Origin: Sulfuricaulis limicola
GTDB taxonomy: Bacteria > Pseudomonadota > Gammaproteobacteria > Acidiferrobacterales > Sulfurifustaceae
Direction of reading: 5' to 3'
Length of the DNA stretch: 64,000 bases
NCBI RefSeq assembly: GCF_002355735.1
Contig: NZ_AP014879.1
Span: 992,001-1,056,000, forward strand
Of the stretch, positions 23,417-36,877 are shown one piece after another; the stretch's first letter is position 1; each line of letters begins with the position of its first letter. The translations under genes were made by a program, and so were the position numbers. Under the pieces are notes generated by a model, which was not told where the DNA came from, did no database searches, and saw nothing but the letters and a program-made list of their open reading frames with translations.

Positions 23417-26400
23417 TGCATGTACAGCATTTGGTCGCTGTTTTTGTTCTCACTGCCTTAACATCAGTATGTATGGCTTATGAGCGTAATACCCATAGAG
23501 AGATCTCGACGGCAGCGATAGAAAATTCTACTCTGCAAACAGACCCAGATATTCTCAAAAATTTGGGTCTGAAAGGCTCGGACAGATTTCGCAATTCCAA
23601 AAACAAAGAGAGGCCAATCTTTGGCCTTATCGAAGACGGTGCTGACTTCGAAGATGGTCTCACCGACGACTGTGAATCCCGCCCACGGCACCACTTCTAC
23701 GACCCCGCACATGATCAAGGATTGCGTTGGGGAATTGTTCGCGGCGAGAAATCCCCTGACTGGGCGCTGGAAGACAAGGGCGACATCAACGAACAGGAAT
23801 TCTCCTACAAAAATGCCCGGGGTTATTTCTACCAAGCGCTCACCTCCACAAAGGAAAACGATCGCAAGGCAAATTTCGGTCTTACTTTTCAAAGTCTTGG
23901 CCACGTCATCCACCACATTCAGGACATGGCCCAGCCGCAGCACGTACGCAACGATATCCATATCAAAGCGGGGGAAAACTGCTGGTACAAGAGCATCGCC
24001 AAGCTCATCGAGAACCCAAGCCTGTACGAACACTACACCGACGACAACCGCGGCAACCTCCCATTCATCGATCCCGACTACAATCAAGGTAAGTCGGTTG
24101 TCTTTACTGCCCCTCGGAAATTCTGGACTGATGATGGCAAAGGCTTAGCGGAATTTACCAATCGCAATTTCGTTTCCGTCGGCACGAACTACCAACTGTT
24201 CAACAATCTGCCCGTCGCGAATGCAATATATCCCCGGCCCGTACCGCTTCCCGGACAATCGATCCATATCCGCGATCTGCTCGCGGAGGAGGGGAGAACC
24301 ACTGACCTTGACGGCTACGTCGACTTCATCGCCAATACTGTTGCCGACCCCGTTGTCGGCGACAAGCCTAACTCCCGTTCCGCTTCCGTATCGATCTTCG
24401 ATCAGGACCTTAAGACCTACAACCAGACTATTACTTACAATACCGACCCCCTGGACCCAATCTTCAACGTTCAGGTGACTACCGATCGGCTTCTGACACT
24501 CAATCGGTTTAATTTCAAGAAAGCGCACGACTTCCTCATCCCCCGCGCTGTCGCCTACAGCGCGGGCCTCGTCGATTACTTCTTCCGCGGCAAGCTCGAA
24601 GCCGAGGACGTGACCTTCACTGACACCGGGATTTCGTTGCGAGTGAAGAATGCCATCGATCCCCAGAAGACCCCGGCGTGGGCAAATGAAGTCCTTTACT
24701 CCACAAGCTCCAATGGTTCGGCGGGCAGTCTTGTGGTCGCCTTCGACTATCAGGATAGCGCCGGCAAGACCCAGTATGGCGTCTCGAACACGGTTTCGGT
24801 ACGCGCCACCGATACTCTTGCTCCTGGTCAAGTTTCGACCGACGTTTATGATTTCACTCTGTCCGTTCCACCCGATGCTAAAAATGTGAACTACCGGCTT
24901 ATCTTTCGTGGCAAGCTTGGGCAAGAAGAAGATGCTGTGGCGGTGGGCGTTGCCGAACAGATTTCTGGCTTTCTCGTCACACCGAATTATTTGCCCACCG
25001 ATGGCATTACCGGTCAACGCGCAATCTTCAAGCAGGGTGGGCAATGGAGGTTGAGCGAAAAGAAGAATTTATTAGCGGGAAACATCGATTGGAAAGGTTG
25101 GTATGTCAATGGCAAGCCTACCAAAGTGCTTACTTGGCATGGACCAAAGGCACGCTATTTTCCAAATCCATCCGGATTCAGTGCCCCTTTTACTCCTAAC
25201 ATCTTTCAAAATGGAGAGCTCTTTTCAGTTGCTCCTCATGATGTCTTCGGAGCTGCGCTTATGAAAGATTCTGACGGAAAGGAATGGCTAATCGCAATCT
25301 GTATGCGTTTTGGAAGCGATATCGTTTATCGACGCCCTAATGTGAAAAGTGATTCCCCAGCTTTGTATGATCCGGTCACAGCAAAAGATGGATGGCAGGA
25401 AATCGGAAGGTTTTTACCTGATTTAGGCTGGAATCTGGAAATTCCCTGGTTTTTCAATGGTGATGGTACTGCAGCTCAAACTATGCGGAGAAAAACCAAA
25501 TACATATTCGATGACATTGGGAAGTTAATCAGTTCCCAATATGACGGGCTTGACAGGGCAAAAATAGAAATTGTTGGTAATTTAGCGGAACGTACCAATT
25601 TAGGAAATTATTCCGGCATTACAGTTACGAGTACGTGCGAACGGAAACCGTTTCCCTCGGAAAATTGCTTGTCATATGAGGTGTCACTTCAAGAGAACCA
25701 GTTACGCGACGGAAAATACATAATGGCTGTCGATTATCTGAATAATCAAGAAATTCTTGCTGTTTTGTCAGATACGCGTTCAGGTATGTATGATTATTCC
25801 GCTTCAAGAAATTACACCAAAGTCAACGATGTTTGTTCGGGCTTTGAACAGCATGTGACCTCATTAAACGTAGGGTCGGGTGCGTCAAGTCTGGCAATCG
25901 GATCCAGATCGTATGATTTGATAAAGAATGATGAAACATGGCTCTATAGAATTGATAGTGTGTCCAATTTCTATACCAGTTCTGCTACCGCAGAGGTTTC
26001 CTATTCGTCGGTGAATGAAAGAAATGAACTTCATCATGTGGACCTGCGTTATGGTTTATTGACAGGCAGAAGCGTAAAAGACAGTTTCATGACAGCTGGA
26101 AGCGCCAGCTCCAATAGATCCGATTTTGTTGTGCCGACAACCCTCAATACTGGGCGTGTGATTACACAGGAGGTAAAATCAAATATTGCGAGTCAACTCA
26201 TATTTGAGTCATCAGAAAACACATCGATGCCATTTGGAATAGGCGCATCACTATCAATTCATCTCGATTCCTGCGGCCCAGTCGGTTCGAAAGTCGAATA
26301 TCCAGATTACCGGACTATTATCGCCCCTTTGACGGGTTCATGGGTTGTGGATGGCGGTGAAAATTTGTTGATAACTCAAGAATATACAGGCCAGAATGGG

Positions 26401-26502
26401 GCAAAGCGGAATTTCAACTACTTAACAGGCGGCGATCTATATCAACTTATCCAAACAGCGCCAGAAGATGCGCGTTACTATCCATCTGGTGTTATTAAAT
26501 AG
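23413..26502 (+). CDS. Very large exported protein with a zinc phospholipase C/P1-nuclease-like head
   Basis: 1029 residues from ATG 23413, overlapping the previous stop. Signal peptide, then a head of about 350 residues with the His pattern of the zinc PLC/P1 nuclease fold: NTHREIS near residue 25-31 and GHVIHHIQDMAQPQHVRND near 160-178, the latter with the HxxxDxxQPxH logic that binds three zinc ions. A beta-rich middle (about 400-550) and a Ser/Thr/Asn-rich C-terminal half without recognised domains follow. The last 1.5 kb is visibly AT-richer than the head and flanking genes, suggesting a joined origin. Likely a secreted hydrolase on phospholipid or nucleic acid; substrate unproven. Confidence 0.72.
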   Translation: MMHVQHLVAVFVLTALTSVCMAYERNTHREISTAAIENSTLQTDPDILKNLGLKGSDRFRNSKNKERPIFGLIEDGADFEDGLTDDCESRPRHHFYDPAHDQGLRWGIVRGEKSPDWALEDKGDINEQEFSYKNARGYFYQALTSTKENDRKANFGLTFQSLGHVIHHIQDMAQPQHVRNDIHIKAGENCWYKSIAKLIENPSLYEHYTDDNRGNLPFIDPDYNQGKSVVFTAPRKFWTDDGKGLAEFTNRNFVSVGTNYQLFNNLPVANAIYPRPVPLPGQSIHIRDLLAEEGRTTDLDGYVDFIANTVADPVVGDKPNSRSASVSIFDQDLKTYNQTITYNTDPLDPIFNVQVTTDRLLTLNRFNFKKAHDFLIPRAVAYSAGLVDYFFRGKLEAEDVTFTDTGISLRVKNAIDPQKTPAWANEVLYSTSSNGSAGSLVVAFDYQDSAGKTQYGVSNTVSVRATDTLAPGQVSTDVYDFTLSVPPDAKNVNYRLIFRGKLGQEEDAVAVGVAEQISGFLVTPNYLPTDGITGQRAIFKQGGQWRLSEKKNLLAGNIDWKGWYVNGKPTKVLTWHGPKARYFPNPSGFSAPFTPNIFQNGELFSVAPHDVFGAALMKDSDGKEWLIAICMRFGSDIVYRRPNVKSDSPALYDPVTAKDGWQEIGRFLPDLGWNLEIPWFFNGDGTAAQTMRRKTKYIFDDIGKLISSQYDGLDRAKIEIVGNLAERTNLGNYSGITVTSTCERKPFPSENCLSYEVSLQENQLRDGKYIMAVDYLNNQEILAVLSDTRSGMYDYSASRNYTKVNDVCSGFEQHVTSLNVGSGASSLAIGSRSYDLIKNDETWLYRIDSVSNFYTSSATAEVSYSSVNERNELHHVDLRYGLLTGRSVKDSFMTAGSASSNRSDFVVPTTLNTGRVITQEVKSNIASQLIFESSENTSMPFGIGASLSIHLDSCGPVGSKVEYPDYRTIIAPLTGSWVVDGGENLLITQEYTGQNGAKRNFNYLTGGDLYQLIQTAPEDARYYPSGVIK

Positions 26503-26529
26503 AGTAACCATGAATTATCTGATCACGAT

Positions 26530-28530
26530 TCACGAAAACGTTTTTGCCACCACCCCCGCCGCGAGCAGCGCGGAGCCATAGGCGGCGTGCCCGGAGCGCG
26601 GCTTTTCCATTTTCACCCGCAGGATTTTTTCGCGGATGCGCGTCCAGGCCGGGTTCTGCGAGCCGCCGCCGGTGGTGAAGACCTTGCTGAGCGCCGGCGC
26701 GCCGAGTTTTCCCAGCAGTTGGTAGCCCTCGGCCTCGATGCGGGCGATGCCTTCCAGCATGCCCTGAAAGAAGGTGATGCTGTTGCCGGGCAGCGGTTCC
26801 AGTCGCGGCGCCATTTCCGGGTTGTTGATGGGGAAACGTTCGCCGATGTCCGGCAGCGGGTAGTAATCCAGGCCGGTGACGCTCTCCGGATCCAGCAACG
26901 GCGTCATCTCCCGCATCTGTTCAATCTTGAAATACTGCAACAGCACCGCGCCGCCGCTGTTGGAGGCGCCGCCGGCGAGCCAGTATCGGCCGAGGCGATG
27001 ACTGTAAACGCCATGTTCCAGCGAGAACACCGGCTTGTCCGACAGCAGTTTCAGCACCAGCGTTGTGCCCAGCGCCGTGACGCCGTGCCCCGACTCGGTG
27101 GGGCCGGCCGCGAGGAAGGATGCCACGCCGTCCGTGGTCCCGGCCAATACCTCCACGTCGGACGGCAGGCCAAAGGTTTTGGCGATGTCGGCGCTGAGGG
27201 TGCCGAGCGATTCGCCCGGCACGTGGACTTCCGGCAACAATGCGCTATCGAAGCCGAGCTTGTTCAGCCATTTGGGCCAGGCCATTTTTTCGGCGTCGAA
27301 ACCGAGCTTCAGACAATTGTTGTAATCGCTGTGACCGTACTGGCCGATCAGCTTGCCGCTGATCCAGTCGGCCTGGTGCAGCGCATGCTGGGCGCGTTTG
27401 TCGAGTTTCTTGTCGTGCATCCACATGAGCTTGGCGAGGCCGCTCCCGGCGCCCTGGGCGCCGGAAACGCCGCTCGTCAGCGAGGCGATGTGCTTTGCCT
27501 GTTGCACGGCGCGCCGGTCGTTGTACATGATGGCCGGCGTCACCGGGCTGCCCTTGGCGTCGCACAGCAGCAGGGTGCCGGAGGTGCCATCCACGGCGAT
27601 GGCCTGCACGCGTTGCGGATCGATTTGTTTCAGCAGGTTTTGCAGGCAGCCGGTGACCGCCTTCCACCACACGGTCGGGTCCTGGGTGACTTCATCCCCG
27701 TTGCGCGGCGGGGTGGGAATGGGCGCGCTCATCTCGCCATGGATCTTGCCGGTGGCGTCGACGGCGATGGCGCGGCAGCCGGTGGTGCCAAGATCGATAC
27801 CTATATAGAGTCCGTCCTTGCGCACCGGCGCCGGGGGCGGCGGCTCCGGCTCAACTGGCTCGGCGACGATTTCCTCCGGCTCCAGCTCTGGCTCGGGTTC
27901 CGGCGGCGGATCGTTGCGGCGCGAGCGCCGCAGCATGCGGAAGCGTTCGCTGGCCGACGGCTCGGGTTCCGGCGCTGGCGCCGGGTTGCGGTTTTTCGGC
28001 GCGGGCGCGGGCGGGATGACCGGCTCGGTCAGTTTCACCGGGTTGCGGGGCTTCGCCGCGGGCATGGGCTTGGCGGCAGGGGCCTGCGCGGGAGCCGTGC
28101 CCGGGACCTGTTTCGCCGGCAGCTCCTGGACCTCGCGCGGCAGATCGGCCGGCGGTGGCGGTGGCGCTTGCCAGCCGCTCTGGCGGTGCACGACCTCGAC
28201 GGTCGTATAGAGCCCGCCGCGCACGTAGAATTTAGCCCGCAGCCGCAGGTAGCGCGGGTGCGTGACCGCCACCAGATCGTTCAGGATGCGGTTGGTCACG
28301 TCCTCGTGGAAATGGCCCTCGTTGCGGTAGGACCAGATATAAAGTTTCAGCGACTTCAATTCCACGCACAGCCGGTCCGGGACGTACTCCAGGGTCAGGG
28401 TGGCGAAGTCCGGCTGGCCGGTCTTGGGACACAGACAGGTGAACTCCGGACATTCGATCTCAATGATATAATCCCGGTCCAGACGCGGATTGGGGAAGGT
28501 ATCCAGATTCTTGCTGGGCTGGCTCGGCAT
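26530..28530 (-). CDS. QueF (preQ0 reductase)-FGGY sugar kinase fusion
   Basis: 666 residues in one frame. Residues 1-121 are a complete type I QueF: Cys34 and Asp41 in [16 protein letters not shown] at 57-64 and His75-Glu76 in GHFHED, at the spacing of the B. subtilis catalytic residues (Cys55, Asp62, His96, Glu97). Residues 122-238 are a Pro/Glu/Ala-rich linker. Residues 239-666 are a complete short FGGY kinase ([16 protein letters not shown] phosphate loop, DGTSGTLL, catalytic Asp in [12 protein letters not shown] site [11 protein letters not shown]), most like cyanobacterial/plant D-ribulose kinases of about 425 residues. QueF reduces 7-cyano-7-deazaguanine to preQ1 with NADPH. I know of no such fusion, and the link between the two activities is unexplained. 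Divergent from smc. Confidence 0.9.
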   Translation of the reverse strand: MPSQPSKNLDTFPNPRLDRDYIIEIECPEFTCLCPKTGQPDFATLTLEYVPDRLCVELKSLKLYIWSYRNEGHFHEDVTNRILNDLVAVTHPRYLRLRAKFYVRGGLYTTVEVVHRQSGWQAPPPPPADLPREVQELPAKQVPGTAPAQAPAAKPMPAAKPRNPVKLTEPVIPPAPAPKNRNPAPAPEPEPSASERFRMLRRSRRNDPPPEPEPELEPEEIVAEPVEPEPPPPAPVRKDGLYIGIDLGTTGCRAIAVDATGKIHGEMSAPIPTPPRNGDEVTQDPTVWWKAVTGCLQNLLKQIDPQRVQAIAVDGTSGTLLLCDAKGSPVTPAIMYNDRRAVQQAKHIASLTSGVSGAQGAGSGLAKLMWMHDKKLDKRAQHALHQADWISGKLIGQYGHSDYNNCLKLGFDAEKMAWPKWLNKLGFDSALLPEVHVPGESLGTLSADIAKTFGLPSDVEVLAGTTDGVASFLAAGPTESGHGVTALGTTLVLKLLSDKPVFSLEHGVYSHRLGRYWLAGGASNSGGAVLLQYFKIEQMREMTPLLDPESVTGLDYYPLPDIGERFPINNPEMAPRLEPLPGNSITFFQGMLEGIARIEAEGYQLLGKLGAPALSKVFTTGGGSQNPAWTRIREKILRVKMEKPRSGHAAYGSALLAAGVVAKTFS

Positions 28531-28610
28531 GGACTGGCTGTAGTTAGTAAGGAATCCCTGTAAAATTGTAGCTTAATTCAGGCCGGCGGACAGGACACAC
28601 ACGGGACACG

Positions 28611-31600
28611 ATGCGACTTAAAACAATCAAGCTTTCCGGCTTCAAATCCTTCGTCGAACCCATCATTATTCCCATCAACGGCAACCTGATCGGCATTGTC
28701 GGGCCGAACGGCTGCGGCAAGTCCAATATTATAGACGCCGTGCGCTGGGTCATGGGCGAGATGTCGGCCAAGAACCTGCGCGGCGATTCCATGGCCGACG
28801 TCATTTTCAACGGCTCCAATTCGCGCAAGCCGGTGGCGCAGGCCTCGGTCGAGCTCATTTTCGACAACAGCGAAGGCCGTGCCGGCGGCGAGTACGCCAA
28901 GTATGCCGAGATTTCCATCCGGCGCGAGGCCGGGCGTGACGGCCAGTCCGATTATTTCCTCAACAAGACCAAGTGCCGGCGCAAGGACATCACCGACATC
29001 TTCCTCGGCACCGGCCTGGGGCCGCGCGCCTACTCGATCATCGAGCAGGGCATGGTCACGCGCATCATTGAGGCCAAGCCGGAAGACCTGCGCGGCTTCC
29101 TGGAAGAGGCCGCGGGCGTTTCCAAATACAAGGAACGCCGCCGCGAGACCGAGAGCCGCATCAAGCACACACGCGAGAACCTGACGCGCGTGGATGACAT
29201 CCGCAAGGAACTCGATACCCAGCTCTCCAAGCTGCACCGGCAATCGCGCGCCGCGGCGCGCTACAAGGAACTGAAGCAGGAAGAGCGCCTGACGCGCGCG
29301 CAATTGCTGGTGTTGCGCTGGCAGGAACTCGACGGGCGCGTGCAGAGCCAGGACATGTTGTTGTCGCAGCAGCAGACGGCGCTGGACGCCGTGCTGGCAG
29401 AGCAGCGCGGCATCGAAGCCGAGATCGAAAAAATCCGTGCCCAGCAGACCGAGACGGTGGACCAGTTCAACGCGGTGCAGGCCGAGTTCTATTCCGTCGG
29501 CGCCGAGATTTCGCGCCTGGAGCAGGCCATCCAGCACGCGCGCGAGACGCGCGAAAACCAGGAGCGCGAGCAGGAGCAGGTCAACCGCGCCTGGAGCGAG
29601 GCCAGCCAGCATCTGCAGTCGGATGTGGCGCGCATGCAAGAACTGCAGCGTCGGCTGGAAGAATTGACGCCGCAGCTGGAAGAACTGACCCGCGCGCGCG
29701 ACGCCGCCGCGGAGAGCCGCGCCCAGGCCGAGCGCGCCATGCAGGACTGGCAAAACGAGTGGGAATCTTTCAGCGAAGCGGCGGCCGAACCGGCCCGGGT
29801 GCGCGAGGTCCAGACCGCGCGCATGCGCCAGCTGGAAGGTCATATTGAACAGCTGCGCCAACGCCAGGCGCGCCTCGAACAGGAGGCCGCGACCATCGGC
29901 GCGGAGCTGGAAAAAGAGCCGGCCAACGCCCTGGCCACGCAGGTGGCGGAACTGGACGAATCCTGCGAGGCGCGGGAACGCTCGATCGGCGAAATCGAGG
30001 CGCGTTTGCGCGAGGCGCGCGACCGGCGCGACGAGCTGGATGACGAGTTGTCCGAGGTGCGCGGCCAGAAACAGAGTGGCGAGGCGCGTCTGGCCTCGTT
30101 GCGTGAATTGCAGGCGGCGGCGCAGGGCGAGAGCGACGCGGCTTTGGGTGAGTGGCTGCACGGGCAGGGTCTCGACAAGGCGCCGCGCCTGGCGCGCGTG
30201 CTCAAGGTCGAATCCGGCTGGGAAAAGGCCGTGGAGCGGGTGCTCGGTGTCAATCTCGGCGCCGTGTGCGTGCCGAAGATGGAATCGGTCGCGTCCGCGG
30301 CCGCCGGCTACGACCAGTCGCAGGTCACGTTCATCGAACAGGGCACGCCGGCCGCGCGCGGGTCCACGCCGCATCCGGCGCTGCTCGACAAGATCCAGGG
30401 CGACATCAATCTCGCGCCGCTGCTCGATGGCATTTACGTCGCCGAATCGCTGGAACAGGCGCTGTCCTGGCGCGGCGGTCTCACGGCGCGCGAATCCTTC
30501 GTCACGCGCGACGGCGCCTGGGTCGGCCGCAACTGGCTGAGCCTGGGAAGCGAGAAAGGCGCGCGCGCCGGCTGGCTGCTGCGCGAGCGTGAAATCGAAA
30601 CGCTGCAATCGGATCTGGGCGAATGGCACAACAAGCTCGCCAACCTGCAGGCGGCGATCGCCGAGCTGGATACGCAGTTGCAGAATCTCGAGGACGAGCG
30701 CGACGAGCTCACCCGCGATCTCAGCGAGAACAATCGCAATCGCGCGCAGTTGCGCGAGCAGCTTGGACACAAGCAGGCGCGGCTGTCGCAGCTCGAATCG
30801 CGCCGCGCGCAGATCGAGCGCGAGCAGAATGAAATCGGCGAACAGCTGGGCCGCGACCAGGCAGAGATTTCCGCCGCGGGCGATTTGCTGCGCCAGGCTG
30901 AGGCCACCGGCGGCGAACACGAACAGCGGCGCGCGCAGTTGCAGCAGAACCGCCAGACCCTGCTGGACGCGGTAGAACAGGCGCGCACGCAGGAATCCGC
31001 GGCGCGCGACAGCGTGCATCGCCTGGAAATCGAGCGCGAGACGCAACAGACCGCCTTCGAGGCCACGCGCGCCAGCCATGCGCGTCTCGAGGGGCAGTTG
31101 CAGCAGCTGATCTCGCGGCGCGAGCAGCTGTCGCTGGCGCTTTCGGGCGAACAGGACCCGACGCCGGGATACCGCCAGCATCTGGACGAATTCCTGCAGA
31201 AGCGCCTGGGCATCGAGGAGCGCTTGAACGCCGCGCGCCAGGCGGTGACCGATCTCGAAACCCAGCTGCGCGAACAGGAACAGGCGCGGACGCGGGAAGA
31301 ACGCAAGACCACCGAAATCCGCGAGAAACACGAAAGCGAGCGCGTCGTGCTGCAGGAACTGACGGTGCGCCGCGAAACCGTCGCCGACCAGTTGCGCGAA
31401 TCCGGTTTCGAGGTCGAGGCCGTGCGCGCGGAGCTGCCGCCCGAGGCCAACGAAACCGAATGGGCCTCACGCCTGGAGCAGGTGACCGCGCGCATCGAGC
31501 GCCTGGGGCCGATCAACCTGGTGGCGATCGAGGAATTCGAGGAGGCCAACACGCGCAAGACCTATCTCGACAAGCAGTGCGAGGACCTGTCGCAGGCGCT

Positions 31601-32116
31601 GGCCACGCTGGAAGAGGCAATCCGCAAGATCGACCGCGAGACGCGCACGCGCTTCAAGGAGACCTTCGACCAGGTCAACGAATATTTCCAGAGCTTCTTC
31701 CCGCAGCTTTTCGGCGGCGGCAGCGCGCATCTCGAAATGACCGACAACGACCTGCTCGAAACCGGCGTGTCCGTCATGGCGCGCCCGCCGGGCAAGCGCA
31801 ACAGCACCATCCACCTGCTCTCGGGCGGCGAGAAGGCGCTCACCGCGGTGGCGCTGGTGTTCGCCATCTTCCAGCTCAACCCGGCGCCGTTCTGCCTGCT
31901 GGACGAGGTGGACGCGCCGCTGGACGACGCCAACGTGATCCGTTATTGCGAAACCCTGAAGACCCTGTCGGACAAGACCCAGCTGGTTTACATCACGCAT
32001 AACAAGATCAGCATGGAGATGGCCGACATCCTGATCGGTGTCACCATGTCCGAGCCGGGCGTGTCGCGCCTGGTGGCGGTGGACGTGGATCAGGCCATGG
32101 AGATGGTCGCGCAGTA

Positions 32117-32117
<1 letters not shown>
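28611..32117 (+). CDS. smc: Chromosome segregation protein SMC
   Basis: 1168 residues, full length. Head: Walker A GPNGCGKSNIIDAVRW (about 32-47); coiled coils about 170-480 and 670-990; hinge about 510-660 (KAPRLARVLKVESGWEKAVE); C-terminal head with LSGGEKALTAVALVFAIF and Walker B FCLLDEVDAPLDD. ATP-driven DNA loop extruder that works with ScpA and ScpB, encoded at 44984-46467. Its stop overlaps the zipA start by one base. Confidence 0.97.
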
Positions 32118-35331
<3,214 letters not shown>

Positions 35332-35338
35332 CTTTTAT

Positions 35339-35370
35339 GTAGGTTGGGGTAAGCGCAGCGAACCCCAACA
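35339..35370. repeat. REP sequence, left flank of the RAYT gene
   Basis: GTAGGTTGGGGTAAGCGCAG with its following GCGAACCCCAACA folds into a 7-bp stem (TTGGGGT/ACCCCAA). It is the inverted counterpart of 35940-35971 (31 of 32 bases). Confidence 0.88.
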
Positions 35371-35402
35371 AACATATATCGATATTTCACTGAAATACTC
35401 TC

Positions 35403-35936
35403 ATGCGTTATCGCCGCGCAGGGATTCCTGGAGCCAGCTATTTTTTCACCGTCAACCTAGCCGAGAGGAGCCGGACATTATTGGTAGATTACGCCGATGT
35501 CTTGCGAACGGTAATCCGTGAGGTGCAATCCCGACATCCGTTCCATATTGATGCCATGGTGGTACTTCCGGACCATCTTCACGCCATCTGGACATTGCCG
35601 GATAACGACAAGGATTTTTCCACCCGCTGGATGCTGATCAAGAGCGGATTTTCGCGCAGGCTGCCAGCGGATGAAGGTCGCAACAGCAGCCGTATAACAA
35701 AAGGAGAGCGTGGTATCTGGCAGCGCCGTTTCTGGGAGCATTTGGTGCGTGATGAAGAAGATTATGAGCGCCACGTGAATTACATTCATTATAACCCTGT
35801 GAAACACGGTTATGTGGCAAAGCCGGTGGATTGGTTGCATTCAAGCATCCATCGGTTTATGACAGAAGGTATTGTGAGTACGGATTGGGCTGCGGGGAAT
35901 CAGGATGAGGACAGCAACAAATATGGAGAGCGTTAA
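35403..35936 (+). CDS. REP-associated tyrosine transposase (RAYT, IS200-like)
   Basis: 177 residues. HUH endonuclease of the Y1 transposase family that acts on REP hairpins. The His-hydrophobic-His signature is DHLHAIW (about 56-62), and the catalytic Tyr lies in HVNYIHYNPVKHGYV (about 121-135). Framed by one inverted pair of REP sequences at 35339 and 35940, the standard REPtron layout. Full-length and apparently intact. Other REP-like elements are at 12840 and 18543, but of different sequence. Confidence 0.93.
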   Translation: MRYRRAGIPGASYFFTVNLAERSRTLLVDYADVLRTVIREVQSRHPFHIDAMVVLPDHLHAIWTLPDNDKDFSTRWMLIKSGFSRRLPADEGRNSSRITKGERGIWQRRFWEHLVRDEEDYERHVNYIHYNPVKHGYVAKPVDWLHSSIHRFMTEGIVSTDWAAGNQDEDSNKYGER

Positions 35937-35939
35937 GTT

Positions 35940-35971
35940 TGTTGGGGTTCGCTGCGCTCACCCCAACCTAC
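35940..35971. repeat. REP sequence, right flank of the RAYT gene
   Basis: TGTTGGGGTTCGCTGCGCTC with ACCCCAACCTAC; inverse of the left REP with one mismatch. It starts right after the RAYT stop codon region and precedes the EamA gene by about 40 bases. Confidence 0.88.
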
Positions 35972-36013
35972 ATTATTTGATTGTGCTCGGCCTGATCGGC
36001 GGGCGTAACTGAA

Positions 36014-36871
36014 ATGACCGCGGCGGCACTGGCGTTAACGGCGGCGGTGCTGATGCACGTCGCCTGGAACCTGCTGGCGCGGGCGAGCCATCCCGATACC
36101 CGGTTTCTCTGGTGGGCGCTGGTCGGTTACCTTGTTGTTCTCGGGCCGTGGTCGTTGTATTCCCTTGTCACTCAAGCCGATTGGTCGTTGAATCTCGCGG
36201 GCCTGCTGGTCATCTCGGCGCTGGCCAACAGTCTTTATTTCCTGATGCTGGGCGCGGCCTATCGCCGTGCGCCGGTGGCGCTGGTATATCCCATTGCCCG
36301 CAGTTCGCCGTTGCTGATCGCACTCTGGAGCAGTTTGTTCTTTGGCGAAATGATCGCCGCGTCCGGCTGGCTCGGCATACTTGTTTCCGTCGCCGGTCTG
36401 CTGCTGCTCGCGGCCAGCGCACGACATGGCGACAGCCGGCGCGCGGTGACCCTGGCCGTTATCGCCGCCTTCGCCACCAGCGCGTATTCGCTCAGCAACA
36501 AATTCGCAGTGGCGAGCCTGCCGACCTACGGCGCGCAGCTGGGATTGGTGAGCGTTGACCTGACGGCTTCATTTATCGCGCTCAGCCTCGAACAGCGTTT
36601 GCGTCTGGGGCATTGGTGGCCATCAGTAATGCCGCCTGTTTCGCGCTGGTTGCCGGCGGGGCTGTTCATCGGCAATGCCTATGGACTGGTGATCTTCGCG
36701 ATGCAGTATCTTTCCGCCGCCTATGCCGTGGCCTTCACCAACGCAGGTATCGTGATTGCCGGCCTGTTGTCCATTTTCGCCTTCGGCGAACGCGAACACG
36801 CGCGCAGGCGGATAGCCGCCATCGTGGTGGTTGCCGCCGGCCTTGCGGTTCTGGCATTCTCGGTCCGATAA
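36014..36871 (+). CDS. EamA/DMT-family membrane transporter
   Basis: 285 residues with ten predicted membrane helices in two EamA halves (about 1-135 and 145-285). The first half ends in the typical ALVYPIARSSPLLIALWSSLFFGE and the second in AFTNAGIVIAGLLSIFAFGERE. Probable exporter or importer of small metabolites; substrate unknown. Six bases separate it from the DUF1499 gene. Confidence 0.85.
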   Translation: MTAAALALTAAVLMHVAWNLLARASHPDTRFLWWALVGYLVVLGPWSLYSLVTQADWSLNLAGLLVISALANSLYFLMLGAAYRRAPVALVYPIARSSPLLIALWSSLFFGEMIAASGWLGILVSVAGLLLLAASARHGDSRRAVTLAVIAAFATSAYSLSNKFAVASLPTYGAQLGLVSVDLTASFIALSLEQRLRLGHWWPSVMPPVSRWLPAGLFIGNAYGLVIFAMQYLSAAYAVAFTNAGIVIAGLLSIFAFGEREHARRRIAAIVVVAAGLAVLAFSVR

Positions 36872-36877
36872 TCCTTG

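Noticed and set aside
26530-28530. QueF-FGGY fusion as a sequencing error
   Set aside because: Both domains are complete, in the same frame, and joined by a long Pro/Glu-rich linker with normal codon bias; an error would usually lose frame. Re-sequencing remains the test.
26587-28563. Open frame of about 658 codons on the plus strand
   Set aside because: Antisense to the QueF-FGGY gene; no ribosome site and no recognisable motif.
28578-31331. Open frame of about 917 codons on the minus strand
   Set aside because: Antisense to smc; consists of Arg/Leu/Ala-rich sequence that mirrors the coiled coil.
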